Shown here one piece after another: positions 33,919 to 42,061 of a stretch of DNA of 64,000 nucleotides. A program made the translations under genes and the position numbers. Positions within the stretch are counted from its first letter, which is position 1. Each line of letters starts with the position of its first letter. This stretch comes from Polaribacter cellanae (GTDB lineage: Bacteria; Bacteroidota; Bacteroidia; Flavobacteriales; Flavobacteriaceae): the NCBI RefSeq assembly GCF_017569185.1, contig NZ_CP071869.1, positions 372,001 through 436,000 on the forward strand. The letters are read 5' to 3'. Below the pieces are notes generated by a model, which was given only the letters and a program-made list of their open reading frames with translations, was not told the origin of the DNA and ran no database searches.

Positions 33919-35622
33919 TTAGTTTACTTGTTTTTTAAAGAACGTCGCAGAAAGCTCTTTGGTATTTCCAACATTGTCCGAGACTACAATTTTAAAGATA
34001 TGTTTGCTACCAACCAATTTTTTATCATTAAAATTATAGGTTAAAATCCCTTTTTTATGGTTGTATTCCATTAATACCCATTGTCCATCGATAGTTGCTC
34101 TAAAATTTTTAATTCCAGAACCAGCATCAGCAATTTTTACTTTTAATGTTTTATGACTAGAAATCCATTGTTTGTCTTTAAAATACAGTAAACGAATGGT
34201 AGGTTTTTTAGTATCGGAAAGTAACTTATATTTTCCTAAAGTTTTTGTAGTGGTGTAAAAAGTGCTATCCTTTTTTCTGGTATACTGGTATCTTGGGTAT
34301 TTCGCATACTGCACATTTGCAATGTATAAATGCTTTTTTTCTTCTTCTGAATATTTAGAAACGTTAAAAGTTAATGTAAAGTTTTTATTTAAAGGAATTG
34401 TTGGGTTATGTATATTTGCAATGCCCTTATCAACCTTAAAATCTAAATAAACATCCTTGTAAAAAGTGTTTTTGGGAAAAGCGATAGTAACATAATCTTG
34501 TGTAAATTTTTGAAATTTCTTCGCCACAATTTTATAAGCAGTTGTGTCTTTTTGTTTTTTAAATATGGTGTTGTTTTCTTTTCCAACCACAGGTATTTTT
34601 ACAGAACTTTTATTTCCATTAAAATCTCTTGCGATAATTTCGATGGTATAATTTAGCCCTTTTTCGATTTTAATTTTACCATTATTTTGCAAATCTTTGT
34701 AAATAGTTAATTTATTTTCCTTAACTCTATACGTTTTTTGAACTCTACTTTTGTAGTTCTTATAATATTCATAATCAATTAATAAGTTAATGTATTTACT
34801 TTCTGCAAAAGAAAATGTTTCCACATCATGATAATAGAATCGTTTGCCATTTACCAACATTTCTAAACTATAAATTCCGTTTTTGTTGTTTGCTTTATTC
34901 AATCGATCAAAAACATTAATTCCAAAACCAATAGTTCCACTTGCGAAGATTCTACTCCCTACATATTTTCCTTTTCCAACATTTTTAACGGAAACTTTAT
35001 AACGATTGTATTGTTGGTTTATTCGAGCATCAAAACTTAAAGGATATACTAAAAGAGATTGAATTGTTGGCGGTTTTGTGTCTGCAGAAGTAATACCAAA
35101 AAACATCGGGTTTATAATGTTTTCGGTTTTTGTATCCCGAATTTCAAAATGCAAGTGTGGACCACCAGAACCACCAGTATCTCCAGAAAAAGCAACCAGT
35201 TCTCCCTTTTTAACTGAAAATTTACCTTTTTTTAAAAAAATATTTCCTGTTTGGTAATTCTGTTTTTTATATTGAATGGATTTTACGTATTCTTCAATTT
35301 TATTAGCATATTTACTTAAATGTGCATACACAGTTGTATAACCATTTGGGTGCGTAATATAGAGTGCTTTTCCAAACCCGAACTGCGCTACCTTTATTCG
35401 AGAAATATAACCATCTGCAGCAGCAAAAACTTTTAAACCTTCTTTTCCTTGTGTTTTAATATCTACTCCAGAGTGAAAGTGATTGCTACGAAGTTCACCA
35501 AAAGTACCTGCGAGAACTGTAGGGATTTCTAAAGGATTTCTAAAGTAATTTTTTGGGTATTTTTTTTGAGAAAAACAGGTAATCGTAGTCGTAAATAGAA
35601 ATATGATAAGAAATTGCTTCAA
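33919..35622 (-). CDS. M23-family metallopeptidase with long C-terminal region
   Basis: Predicted peptidoglycan endopeptidase, 567 residues with an N-terminal signal (MKQFLIIFLFTTTITCFSQ). The LytM zinc site is near the N-terminus: His50 and Asp54 in HFHSGVDIKTQGK, His101 in YAHLSKY, and His156/His158 in GGPHLHFEIRD. All the ligands needed are present, so it is likely active. After about 190 the protein has a long beta-rich tail of about 370 residues of unknown role, including a final immunoglobulin-like segment. It runs 6 bases ahead of the receptor gene in one transcript, which is the flavobacterial arrangement I would expect for a cell-envelope gene pair. Confidence 0.92.
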   Translation of the reverse strand: MKQFLIIFLFTTTITCFSQKKYPKNYFRNPLEIPTVLAGTFGELRSNHFHSGVDIKTQGKEGLKVFAAADGYISRIKVAQFGFGKALYITHPNGYTTVYAHLSKYANKIEEYVKSIQYKKQNYQTGNIFLKKGKFSVKKGELVAFSGDTGGSGGPHLHFEIRDTKTENIINPMFFGITSADTKPPTIQSLLVYPLSFDARINQQYNRYKVSVKNVGKGKYVGSRIFASGTIGFGINVFDRLNKANNKNGIYSLEMLVNGKRFYYHDVETFSFAESKYINLLIDYEYYKNYKSRVQKTYRVKENKLTIYKDLQNNGKIKIEKGLNYTIEIIARDFNGNKSSVKIPVVGKENNTIFKKQKDTTAYKIVAKKFQKFTQDYVTIAFPKNTFYKDVYLDFKVDKGIANIHNPTIPLNKNFTLTFNVSKYSEEEKKHLYIANVQYAKYPRYQYTRKKDSTFYTTTKTLGKYKLLSDTKKPTIRLLYFKDKQWISSHKTLKVKIADAGSGIKNFRATIDGQWVLMEYNHKKGILTYNFNDKKLVGSKHIFKIVVSDNVGNTKELSATFFKKQVN

Positions 35623-35710
35623 AAGACTAATTTTTTGTGTAAAAATAGTAAAAATTTGACTCTAATTAAACCGCTAAATATCAATCGATTATTAATATGT
35701 CAATTAAATG

Positions 35711-35741
35711 TTGGAAAATTTAAAACAGATTGCTAACTTTG
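35711..35741 (+). promoter_or_regulatory. Promoter of the coiled-coil/zapA operon
   Basis: TTG at 35711-35713 and TAACTTTG at 35734-35741 are 20 bases apart, a good fit to the Bacteroidetes -33/-7 elements. Transcription would start near 35748, 22 bases before the first ATG. Confidence 0.6.
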
Positions 35742-35769
35742 TAAGTATAGTTTTATTCTAATAATTTGT

Positions 35770-36060
35770 ATGAGTAATACCTTAGAAGCAATTCATTTAC
35801 TGGAAGATAAGTTACAAAGCTTACTTTCTAATTATGAGTTTTTAAAAAAAGAAAACGAAATATTGCTTCAAAGTACTACAAAATTGCAACAAGAATTGTT
35901 AGAAAAACAACAAGAATTGGCAAGTCAAAAAAAACAATACGATTTGTTAAAAATTGCAAAAACTATAGATGGCAGTAGTGAAGATACAAGAGATACAAAA
36001 CTCAAAATAAATGCATTAATTAGAGAGATTGATAAATGCATTATTCAGTTACAAGAATAA
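35770..36060 (+). CDS. Coiled-coil protein, probable ZapA partner
   Basis: 96-residue, charged, helical protein with heptad-like leucines: LEAIHLLEDKLQSLLSNYEFLKKENEILLQ...TKLQQELLEKQQELASQKKQYDLLK. It lies 13 bases upstream of zapA on the same strand and has its own promoter box. A role as a partner of ZapA in FtsZ-ring work is inferred from position and coiled-coil character, not from a named family. Confidence 0.72.
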   Translation: MSNTLEAIHLLEDKLQSLLSNYEFLKKENEILLQSTTKLQQELLEKQQELASQKKQYDLLKIAKTIDGSSEDTRDTKLKINALIREIDKCIIQLQE

Positions 36061-36073
36061 AGTTCTTTAAATT

Positions 36074-36364
36074 GTGGGAAAATTAAGAATTAACATTGTT
36101 ATTGCAGGTAGAACATATCCTTTAAGTGTAAACAACACCAAAGAGGAAGAAGGTATGCGTAAAGCAGCCAATGCAATTAATAGTTTAATTTCTAAATACG
36201 AGCAAAATTATGCAGTTAGCGATAAACAAGACGTTTTAGCAATGTGTGCATTACAATTTGCTTCTAAATTAGAAATTTCTTCCTTAAATAAAGAACAAAG
36301 TAATGCTGAAACAATACATAAAATAAAAGAGTTAACACAATTAGTGGATACTCATTTAAAATAA
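36074..36364 (+). CDS. zapA: Cell division protein ZapA
   Basis: FtsZ-ring-associated protein, 96 residues. It starts with GTG at 36074 (MGKLRINIVIAGRTYPLSV); no ATG is nearby. The ZapA domain is followed by a C-terminal coiled coil (FASKLEISSLNKEQSNAETIHKIKELTQLV). Together with the preceding coiled-coil protein and the following RNA and rny, it keeps the gene order often seen in Bacteroidetes. Confidence 0.87.
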   Translation: MGKLRINIVIAGRTYPLSVNNTKEEEGMRKAANAINSLISKYEQNYAVSDKQDVLAMCALQFASKLEISSLNKEQSNAETIHKIKELTQLVDTHLK

Positions 36365-36392
36365 GTTCTTTAAAATACATTAACAACACACT

Positions 36393-36577
36393 GCCTACGT
36401 TAGTAAATTGTTTATTAAACTCAACACGATTCAATTATGAAGGATGAGTCTTAACTGTAAAAGCACGCCACTATTGCTGAACTTGTTTCAGTTCTCAGGT
36501 GGATTCTTGATCAGTTAGTTAGTCCTATACATACCATAATGGAGTTTAAAAAACCCAACTAATGTAGGCTTTTTTTA
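36393..36577 (+). ncRNA. ssrS: 6S RNA (6S-Flavo type)
   Basis: A 185-base stretch free of ORFs lies between zapA and rny, the classic 6S location. Its ends form a closing stem: GCCTACGTTAG (36393-36403) with CTAATGTAGGC (36559-36569), one G-U pair, followed directly by TTTTTTT as terminator. The interior is purine/pyrimidine-balanced with several short stems around an unpaired middle, as in the long hairpin with a central bulge of 6S RNA. 6S RNA mimics an open promoter and binds RNA polymerase. The match to the 6S-Flavo family is by location and shape; I could not run a covariance search. Confidence 0.7.
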
Positions 36578-36594
36578 TATACTAAACTTAAAAT

Positions 36595-38160
36595 ATGGAC
36601 GGAATGTTACTTCCCATTATTGTGGGAATCATAGGAATTGCAATAGGTTTTATCGTTGCAAAATCAATAGAGAAATCTAAAGGCAAAAAGTTATTAAATG
36701 CAACTAGAAAAGAAGCAAACTCTATTCTTAAAGAAGCCAAAGTAGATGCAGAATCGATAAAAAAAGAAAAGATTTTACAGGCGAAAGAAAAATTTATTGA
36801 ACTTAAATCCGAGCACGAAAAGGTAATATTATCAAGAGAAAAGAAAATTTCTGATGTAGAAAAGCGAATTAGAGATAGAGAATCGCAAGTAGCCTCTGAA
36901 GTCGATAAAAATAAAAAACTAAATCGCTCTTTAGAACAAAAAGTAAAAGATTACGATTTTAAACTAGACTTTTTAGAGAAAAAAGAAGAAGATTTAAGTA
37001 AAATGCACAAACGACATATAGATATGTTGGAGCAAATTTCTGGATTATCTGCAGATGAAGCTAAAAAAGAATTGGTTTCTTCTTTAAAAGATGAAGCCAA
37101 AACAGAAGCTATGGCTTTTATACAAACGTCTATCGAAGAAGCAAAATTAACAGCAGAACAAGAAGCAAGAAAAGTTGTTTTAGGAACCATACAAAGAGTA
37201 GGAGTAGAGCAAGCTGTAGAAAATTGTGTTTCTGTTTTTAACTTAGAGTCAGACGATGTTAAAGGAAGAATTATTGGTAGAGAAGGTAGAAATATTAGAG
37301 CCATTGAAGCTGCAACTGGTGTAGAAATTATTGTAGATGATACTCCAGATGCCATTATACTTTCTTGTTTTGATCCAATTCGTAGAGAAATAGCTCGTTT
37401 ATCTTTACATAAATTAGTTACAGATGGTAGAATTCATCCAGCGAGAATCGAAGAAGTTGTTGGAAAAACAGAAAAGCAAATTACCCAAGAAATTATAGAA
37501 GTTGGTAAAAGAACGGTTATCGATTTAGGAATTCATGGTTTACATCCTGAATTGGTAAAAGCTGTGGGTAGAATGAAGTACAGATCTTCTTATGGACAAA
37601 ATTTACTACAGCATTCACGTGAAGTTGCAAACCTATGTGGAATTATGGCTGCAGAAATGGGCTTAAACTCTAAAGTAGCAAAACGTGCAGGTTTATTGCA
37701 TGATATTGGTAAAGTACCAAATGAAGAAAGCGAACTACCACACGCATTACTAGGAATGCAATGGGCAGAGAAATATGGCGAAAAGCCAGACGTTTGTAAT
37801 GCAATTGGAGCACACCATGACGAAATTGAAATGAAGAGTTTAATCTCTCCAATCGTGCAAGTTTGTGATGCTATTTCTGGAGCAAGACCAGGAGCAAGAC
37901 GTCAAGTTTTAGATTCTTACATTCAACGTTTAAAAGATTTAGAAGATATTGCATTTGGTTTTACAGGCGTACAAAAAGCTTATGCTATACAAGCAGGTCG
38001 TGAATTACGAGTTATGGTAGAAAGCACAAAAGTAAACGACACCAAAGCATCTGAATTATCATTTAACATTTCTCAGAAAATACAAAATGATATGACCTAT
38101 CCTGGACAAGTAAAAGTTACAGTTATTCGAGAAACGAGGGCTGTGAATGTTGCGAGATAG
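36595..38160 (+). CDS. rny: Ribonuclease Y
   Basis: Membrane-anchored endoribonuclease involved in mRNA turnover, 521 residues. An N-terminal hydrophobic segment ([18 protein letters not shown]) is followed by a charged coiled coil (about 30-200), a KH domain ([22 protein letters not shown]), and an HD domain with the metal-binding [12 protein letters not shown] plus [13 protein letters not shown] and [10 protein letters not shown]. The start at ATG 36595 follows the 6S terminator, so it likely has its own promoter or read-through. Ends in a clear bidirectional terminator. Confidence 0.96.
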   Translation: MDGMLLPIIVGIIGIAIGFIVAKSIEKSKGKKLLNATRKEANSILKEAKVDAESIKKEKILQAKEKFIELKSEHEKVILSREKKISDVEKRIRDRESQVASEVDKNKKLNRSLEQKVKDYDFKLDFLEKKEEDLSKMHKRHIDMLEQISGLSADEAKKELVSSLKDEAKTEAMAFIQTSIEEAKLTAEQEARKVVLGTIQRVGVEQAVENCVSVFNLESDDVKGRIIGREGRNIRAIEAATGVEIIVDDTPDAIILSCFDPIRREIARLSLHKLVTDGRIHPARIEEVVGKTEKQITQEIIEVGKRTVIDLGIHGLHPELVKAVGRMKYRSSYGQNLLQHSREVANLCGIMAAEMGLNSKVAKRAGLLHDIGKVPNEESELPHALLGMQWAEKYGEKPDVCNAIGAHHDEIEMKSLISPIVQVCDAISGARPGARRQVLDSYIQRLKDLEDIAFGFTGVQKAYAIQAGRELRVMVESTKVNDTKASELSFNISQKIQNDMTYPGQVKVTVIRETRAVNVAR

Positions 38161-38190
38161 TAATTGTAAACTTATTAATAAACGCAAATA

Positions 38191-38221
38191 AAAAAAAATC
38201 TGCTTCTTGCAGATTTTTTTT
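38191..38221. terminator. Bidirectional terminator between rny and xerD
   Basis: AATCTGC-TTCTT-GCAGATT, flanked by A-runs and T-runs, works in both directions and separates the convergent rny and xerD genes, reaching the xerD stop codon. Confidence 0.8.
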
Positions 38222-39116
38222 ATTTTCTTGGATGATATTTTTCCAAAACTTCTTGCAAGTAAGTTTTATCTACATGAACATACACTTCTGTTGTAGTAAT
38301 GCTTTGGTGCCCTAACATTTGTTGAATCGACCTTAAATCTGCACCTCTTTTTAATAAATGGGTTGCAAAAGAATGACGTAAAGTATGTGGACTAATTTTT
38401 TTCTTCAAATCGATTTTAATTGCTAAATCTTTAATTATCATAAAAACCATTTGTCGAGACAATCCACTTCCTCTTCTGTTTAGAAATAGTGTGTCTTCGA
38501 ATCCTTTTTTTGGTTTTATGTGATTTCTAATTTGATTCATATAAATAGTAATATACTTTTTAGCAGTGTTGTGAACAGGAATATATCTTTGTTTGTTGCC
38601 TTTTCCTAAAACACGAATAAAACCTTCTTCAAAAAATAAATCAGAAATTTTTAAGGTTATTAACTCTCCAACACGTAAACCACAACTGTACATTGTTTCT
38701 AAAATAGTTCTGTTTCTTTCTCCTTGAGGATGACTTAAATCGACTGCCAAAATTAATTGGTTTATTTGCGCTTCTGAAAGCGTATCTGGTAATTTTCTTC
38801 CAGTTTTAGGTGTTTCTATTAAATCTGTTGGATTCGTTTTTCTGTAATCTTCAAAAACCATATAATCGAAAAAGCTGCGCAAACCCGATATTATTCTTGC
38901 TTGACTTCGAGGATTTATGCTTTTGGCAATCTCATATACGAACTGCTTTACTACAGATGCATCAATATTTGTAGGAGAAACTTTAATTTCGTTAGTATCG
39001 AGAAATAAAGCTAGTTTTTCTAAATCCCGAGAATAACTTTCTATGGTGTTTTTAGAAAGTCCACGTTCGATTTTTAAAAATAACTGATAATCTTTAATTG
39101 CGTGTTGCCATTTCAT
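38220..39116 (-). CDS. xerD: Tyrosine recombinase XerD
   Basis: Resolves chromosome dimers at dif with XerC. 298 residues. All catalytic residues are present: Arg148 (SCGLRVGEL), Lys172 (GKGNKQR), His244 and Arg247 (SPHTLRHSF), His270 (LGHQS) and the nucleophile Tyr279 (TTEVYVHV). The N-terminal SAM-like core-binding domain covers about 1-95. The start MKWQHAIKDYQLFLKIERGLSKNT is the standard XerD type. It is not next to a mobile element, so I take it as the chromosomal recombinase and not an integrase. Confidence 0.94.
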   Translation of the reverse strand: MKWQHAIKDYQLFLKIERGLSKNTIESYSRDLEKLALFLDTNEIKVSPTNIDASVVKQFVYEIAKSINPRSQARIISGLRSFFDYMVFEDYRKTNPTDLIETPKTGRKLPDTLSEAQINQLILAVDLSHPQGERNRTILETMYSCGLRVGELITLKISDLFFEEGFIRVLGKGNKQRYIPVHNTAKKYITIYMNQIRNHIKPKKGFEDTLFLNRRGSGLSRQMVFMIIKDLAIKIDLKKKISPHTLRHSFATHLLKRGADLRSIQQMLGHQSITTTEVYVHVDKTYLQEVLEKYHPRK

Positions 39117-39211
39117 AAATAAATGTACTTATTAAAGTTAGTTTTTTTTTAAAACTTTTAACATAATATTGTTATTAATAATAACCTTGCCAATTAACAG
39201 AAAATTAACTT

Positions 39212-39244
39212 TTTGTAAATCGCTTATAAAACTTTATATCTTTA
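39212..39244 (+). promoter_or_regulatory. Promoter of the first outer-membrane protein gene
   Basis: TTTG (39212-39215) and TATCTTTA (39237-39244, one base off TAnnTTTG) are 21 bases apart, upstream of the ATG at 39279. Confidence 0.5.
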
Positions 39245-39278
39245 ATTTTACAAACTTAAAATTTATAAATATAAAATT

Positions 39279-39770
39279 ATGAAAAAAGTAGTATTTATTG
39301 CAATTTTAGCAATTGCAAGTTTAGGAAAAATGAATGCACAAAATGGTGTGTTAAACGCAGGTGTAAACGTTGGTTTACCAACAGGAGATGCAAGTGATGC
39401 TTCAAGTTTTACACTAGGTGCAGAAGTTAATTATATGTTTACAGTCGCAGATGGGTTTACTGCTGGACCTTCAGTTTCGTATTCTAATTTTTTCGGAAAA
39501 AAAGTTGCAGGAACTAAAGTGCCTAACGTTTCTTTTTTACCAGTAGCTGGTGCTGCAAGGTACAATGTTGCTGAAGATTTTGTTGCTGGTGTAGATTTAG
39601 GATATGCAATTGGTATTAACCCAAAAAATAATGATGGAGGTTTTTACTACAGACCTATGTTAGGGTATAAAATTGCAGATAATACACAGTTAAATGTTTC
39701 TTACTCAGGAGTTAGTAGAGATGGTGGGTCTATATCAAACGTTAGTGTAGGTATAATGTTTGGAATATAA
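39279..39770 (+). CDS. Small outer-membrane beta-barrel protein (OmpA/OmpW-like fold)
   Basis: 163 residues with signal peptide MKKVVFIAILAIASLGKMNAQ. The mature protein has alternating hydrophobic beta-strand segments (FTLGAEVNYMFTVADGFTAG, FVAGVDLGYAIGINP, PMLGYKIADNTQLNVSYSG) ending in a C-terminal strand NVSVGIMFGI with terminal aromatic-rich character. It is flanked by a good promoter and terminator, so it is a monocistronic, probably abundant envelope protein. Specific function unknown. Confidence 0.83.
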   Translation: MKKVVFIAILAIASLGKMNAQNGVLNAGVNVGLPTGDASDASSFTLGAEVNYMFTVADGFTAGPSVSYSNFFGKKVAGTKVPNVSFLPVAGAARYNVAEDFVAGVDLGYAIGINPKNNDGGFYYRPMLGYKIADNTQLNVSYSGVSRDGGSISNVSVGIMFGI

Positions 39771-39788
39771 TAGAAAAAATATATTATA

Positions 39789-39823
39789 AAAAACGGAAGC
39801 AATTTTTGCTTCCGTTTTTTTTT
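39789..39823 (+). terminator. Terminator of the first outer-membrane protein gene
   Basis: AAACGGAAGCAA (39791-39802) pairs perfectly with TTGCTTCCGTTT (39806-39817) around TTT, followed by a T-run. Confidence 0.85.
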
Positions 39824-39929
39824 ATTTTTATTTTGAAGTAAAGAGGAAGAAAGCGTATTTTATTATGGTAATTTTAATGCAGAAATGGTATAACATGTTA
39901 ATTATTTAGTTTTTTATTTTTCAATAAAA

Positions 39930-39937
39930 TATATTTG
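39930..39937 (+). promoter_or_regulatory. Likely -7 box of the second outer-membrane protein gene
   Basis: TATATTTG matches TAnnTTTG and is 23 bases before the ATG at 39961; the -33 side is only T-rich. Confidence 0.45.
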
Positions 39938-39960
39938 CATTAAATTTAATTAAACAAAAT

Positions 39961-40500
39961 ATGAAAGCATTATTTTTTATTACAGTTATTTCTCTTCTAG
40001 GACTTGGAGAGATTCATGCACAAAATAAAATTTCTTATGGTGCAGTTGCTGGATATCACAATTTAATAGGTAAAGTAAAAGTTTCCGAAAACAACAAAAG
40101 TAATAAAGTTTCTACTGGAGTAAGTGGCTTGTATGCTGGTTTCTTTTTGGAATATCAACTATCAGAAAAGTTTAGTTTTCAACCAGAAGTTCATTTTGCC
40201 CAAACTTATAAGGATGGTAAAAGTAGTAATGAATTAATTTTTCCGATGTTTGTTAAGTATTATGTAGATAGTAAACTTAGCCTTCAAGCAGGAGCAACTT
40301 TCGATTTAATTTTAGACAAAACAGAAGGTGCAAATGTTTTTGGATTTGGTGCTGGTTTTGGTTTGGCTTATGATATAACAGATAAATTATTTGCGAGTTC
40401 TAGATATACATTTGGTTTAAGTAATCGATTAAAAGATGCTCCAGTTGGTCGAACCATAAAATTTGATATTTTTCAAATAGGTCTTGGATACAGATTTTAA
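39961..40500 (+). CDS. Outer-membrane beta-barrel protein (porin-like)
   Basis: 179 residues, signal peptide KALFFITVISLLGLGEIHAQ. Repeated amphipathic strands include GLYAGFFLEYQLSEKFSFQPEVHF, FPMFVKYYVDSKLSLQAG and FGFGAGFGLAYDITDKLFAS, with a C-terminal strand KFDIFQIGLGYRF ending in Phe as needed for Bam insertion. It follows the first barrel gene but has its own promoter box and a long repeat element behind it. The two barrel proteins are only loosely alike, so I do not call them a duplication. Confidence 0.84.
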   Translation: MKALFFITVISLLGLGEIHAQNKISYGAVAGYHNLIGKVKVSENNKSNKVSTGVSGLYAGFFLEYQLSEKFSFQPEVHFAQTYKDGKSSNELIFPMFVKYYVDSKLSLQAGATFDLILDKTEGANVFGFGAGFGLAYDITDKLFASSRYTFGLSNRLKDAPVGRTIKFDIFQIGLGYRF

Positions 40501-40523
40501 TAATTAAGTTACAAATTAATTAC

Positions 40524-40651
40524 AAGAGGCTGTCTTAAAAGTAAATTTAGCTGTCATTTTTAGCGAAGTCGTAAAATATCAAAATTTAATAAATAAGATT
40601 TCTTCATTACAGTCTAAATGACAAATTTTAATACTTTTAAGACAGCCTCTT
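40524..40651. mobile_element. 128-bp MITE-like element with 20-bp perfect terminal inverted repeats
   Basis: AAGAGGCTGTCTTAAAAGTA (40524-40543) is the exact complement of TACTTTTAAGACAGCCTCTT (40632-40651). The 88-base interior is AT-rich and carries an inner inverted pair GTCATTTTTAG / CTAAATGAC, so the whole can fold into a long hairpin. No coding frame. It lies between the second barrel gene and aroQ. The TIR ends in a T-rich tail, so it could also serve as terminator. No target duplication was verified. Confidence 0.75.
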
Positions 40652-40677
40652 TTTATTTTATAAAGTATTTTAGCAAA

Positions 40678-41091
40678 ATGAAAATTATAATTATAAATGG
40701 CCCAAATTTAAACCTATTAGGAAAAAGAGAGCCAGAAATTTATGGTTCTGCTTCTTTTGAAGATTATTTTAGAGATTTACAGCTAAAATATAAAACTGCA
40801 GAGCTGTCTTATTTTCAATCGAATGTAGAAGGAGAAATAATAGACAAATTACACGAAGTTGGTTTCGATTATGATGGAATTATTTTAAATGCAGCTGCTT
40901 ACACACATACTTCTGTTGGTATTGGAGATGCTGTAAAAGGCATTATTACTCCTGTTGTGGAAGTTCATATTTCTAATATCCACGCTCGCGAAGATTTTAG
41001 ACACAAGAGCTTTATTGCTCCAAATGCAAAAGGAGTAATTTTTGGGTTTGGTTTAAAAGGTTATAATTTAGCAATACAGAGTTTTTTATAA
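40678..41091 (+). CDS. aroQ: Type II 3-dehydroquinate dehydratase
   Basis: Third step of the shikimate pathway: 3-dehydroquinate to 3-dehydroshikimate. 137 residues from ATG 40678 (MKIIIINGPNLNLLGKREPEIYG); an upstream ATG at 40618 lies inside the repeat element and is not used. Catalytic features: NGPNLNLLG with the Asn, the flexible loop REPEIYG with Arg/Tyr, and the active-site stretches AAAYTHTSVGIGDAV and VEVHISNIHAREDFRHKS. Complete. Confidence 0.96.
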   Translation: MKIIIINGPNLNLLGKREPEIYGSASFEDYFRDLQLKYKTAELSYFQSNVEGEIIDKLHEVGFDYDGIILNAAAYTHTSVGIGDAVKGIITPVVEVHISNIHAREDFRHKSFIAPNAKGVIFGFGLKGYNLAIQSFL

Positions 41092-41158
41092 ATATAAAAC
41101 CATTTTAATATCTGCACGTTTACAATGCATCTTTTTTTCTAAAATTGATAAAATGAAC

Positions 41159-41166
41159 TATATTTG
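41159..41166 (+). promoter_or_regulatory. -7 box of the surface-polysaccharide operon
   Basis: TATATTTG matches TAnnTTTG and stands 21 bases before the first gene of the operon (41187). The -33 side is a T-run without a clear TTTG. It is the only promoter-like box I found for the long same-strand operon that follows. Confidence 0.5.
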
Positions 41167-41186
41167 TTAAAATTTTAAACTAATTA

Positions 41187-42059
41187 ATGGAGCGAGATAA
41201 ATGGCTTTTTGAAATTTCCCCCAAAAACAATTTATTCGACTTAAATTTAAAAGAAGTTTGGCAATATAGAGATTTACTAATTCTTTTTGTAAAAAGAGAT
41301 GTAGTTACTTTGTACAAACAAACCATTTTGGGGCCTTTGTGGTATTTAATTCAGCCTTTATTTACATCAGTAATATTTACTTTAGTTTTTAATAATATTG
41401 CAGGAATTTCCACAGGAGATGTTCCCCCTTTTTTATTCAATTTAGCAGGAGTTACCATTTGGAATTATTTTAAAGAGTGCTTAACAGCAACATCCGATAC
41501 TTTTAAAAAAAACGAAGCCATTTTCGGTAAAGTTTATTTTCCCAGGGTAATCATGCCCATGTCTATCGTAATTTCTAATTTGTTAAAATTTGGAATTCAA
41601 ATTTTTATATTTATTTGCTTTTACATTTATTATGCATTAACTGGTTATGAAATTATGCCAAATATGTATTTATTATTTTTTCCATTACTAATTATTGCAA
41701 TGGGAATGATGGGCTTAGGATTGGGAATGATCATTTCTTCCATGGTTACAAAATATAGAGATTTAACTTTTTTAGTTGCTTTTGGAGTGCAACTGTTAAT
41801 GTATTTATCTGCAGTAATGTATCCTTTAGATTTAATGCGAGAAAAGTTAATAAGTGTAGAAAAAGGTACAGATTATTCTTGGGTGGTAGATTTTAATCCA
41901 ATAGCTCATCTTATAGAATTTGGTAGATACATGCTTTTAAATGATGGAAATTATTCCGTTTTTGGAATAATGTATACAGCTATATTTACGATTGCAATAT
42001 TTTTCTTAGGATTGTTGATTTTTAATAAAACCGAAAAAACTTTTATAGATACGATTTAG
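41187..42059 (+). CDS. ABC-2 type polysaccharide export permease (Wzm-like)
   Basis: Membrane component of an ABC exporter for lipid-linked O-antigen or capsule. 290 residues with about six membrane segments; typical sequence LYKQTILGPLWYLIQPLFTSVIFTLVF at the start, and VFGVQLLMYLSAVMYPLDL and FNPIAHLIEFGRYMLL later. It is the first gene of the cluster, 2 bases ahead of its ATPase partner. Presence of Wzm/Wzt implies export of a completed polymer, in contrast to Wzx-dependent flipping; no Wzx is in the window. Confidence 0.92.
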   Translation: MERDKWLFEISPKNNLFDLNLKEVWQYRDLLILFVKRDVVTLYKQTILGPLWYLIQPLFTSVIFTLVFNNIAGISTGDVPPFLFNLAGVTIWNYFKECLTATSDTFKKNEAIFGKVYFPRVIMPMSIVISNLLKFGIQIFIFICFYIYYALTGYEIMPNMYLLFFPLLIIAMGMMGLGLGMIISSMVTKYRDLTFLVAFGVQLLMYLSAVMYPLDLMREKLISVEKGTDYSWVVDFNPIAHLIEFGRYMLLNDGNYSVFGIMYTAIFTIAIFFLGLLIFNKTEKTFIDTI

Positions 42060-42061
42060 AT

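Noticed and set aside
38220..39116. Integrase of a mobile element
   Set aside because: Its sequence and isolated position fit housekeeping XerD; no element ends are found.
40618..40677. Longer aroQ reading frame starting at 40618
   Set aside because: The extension lies in the terminal repeat of the 128-bp element; the family start MKIIIINGPN is at 40678.
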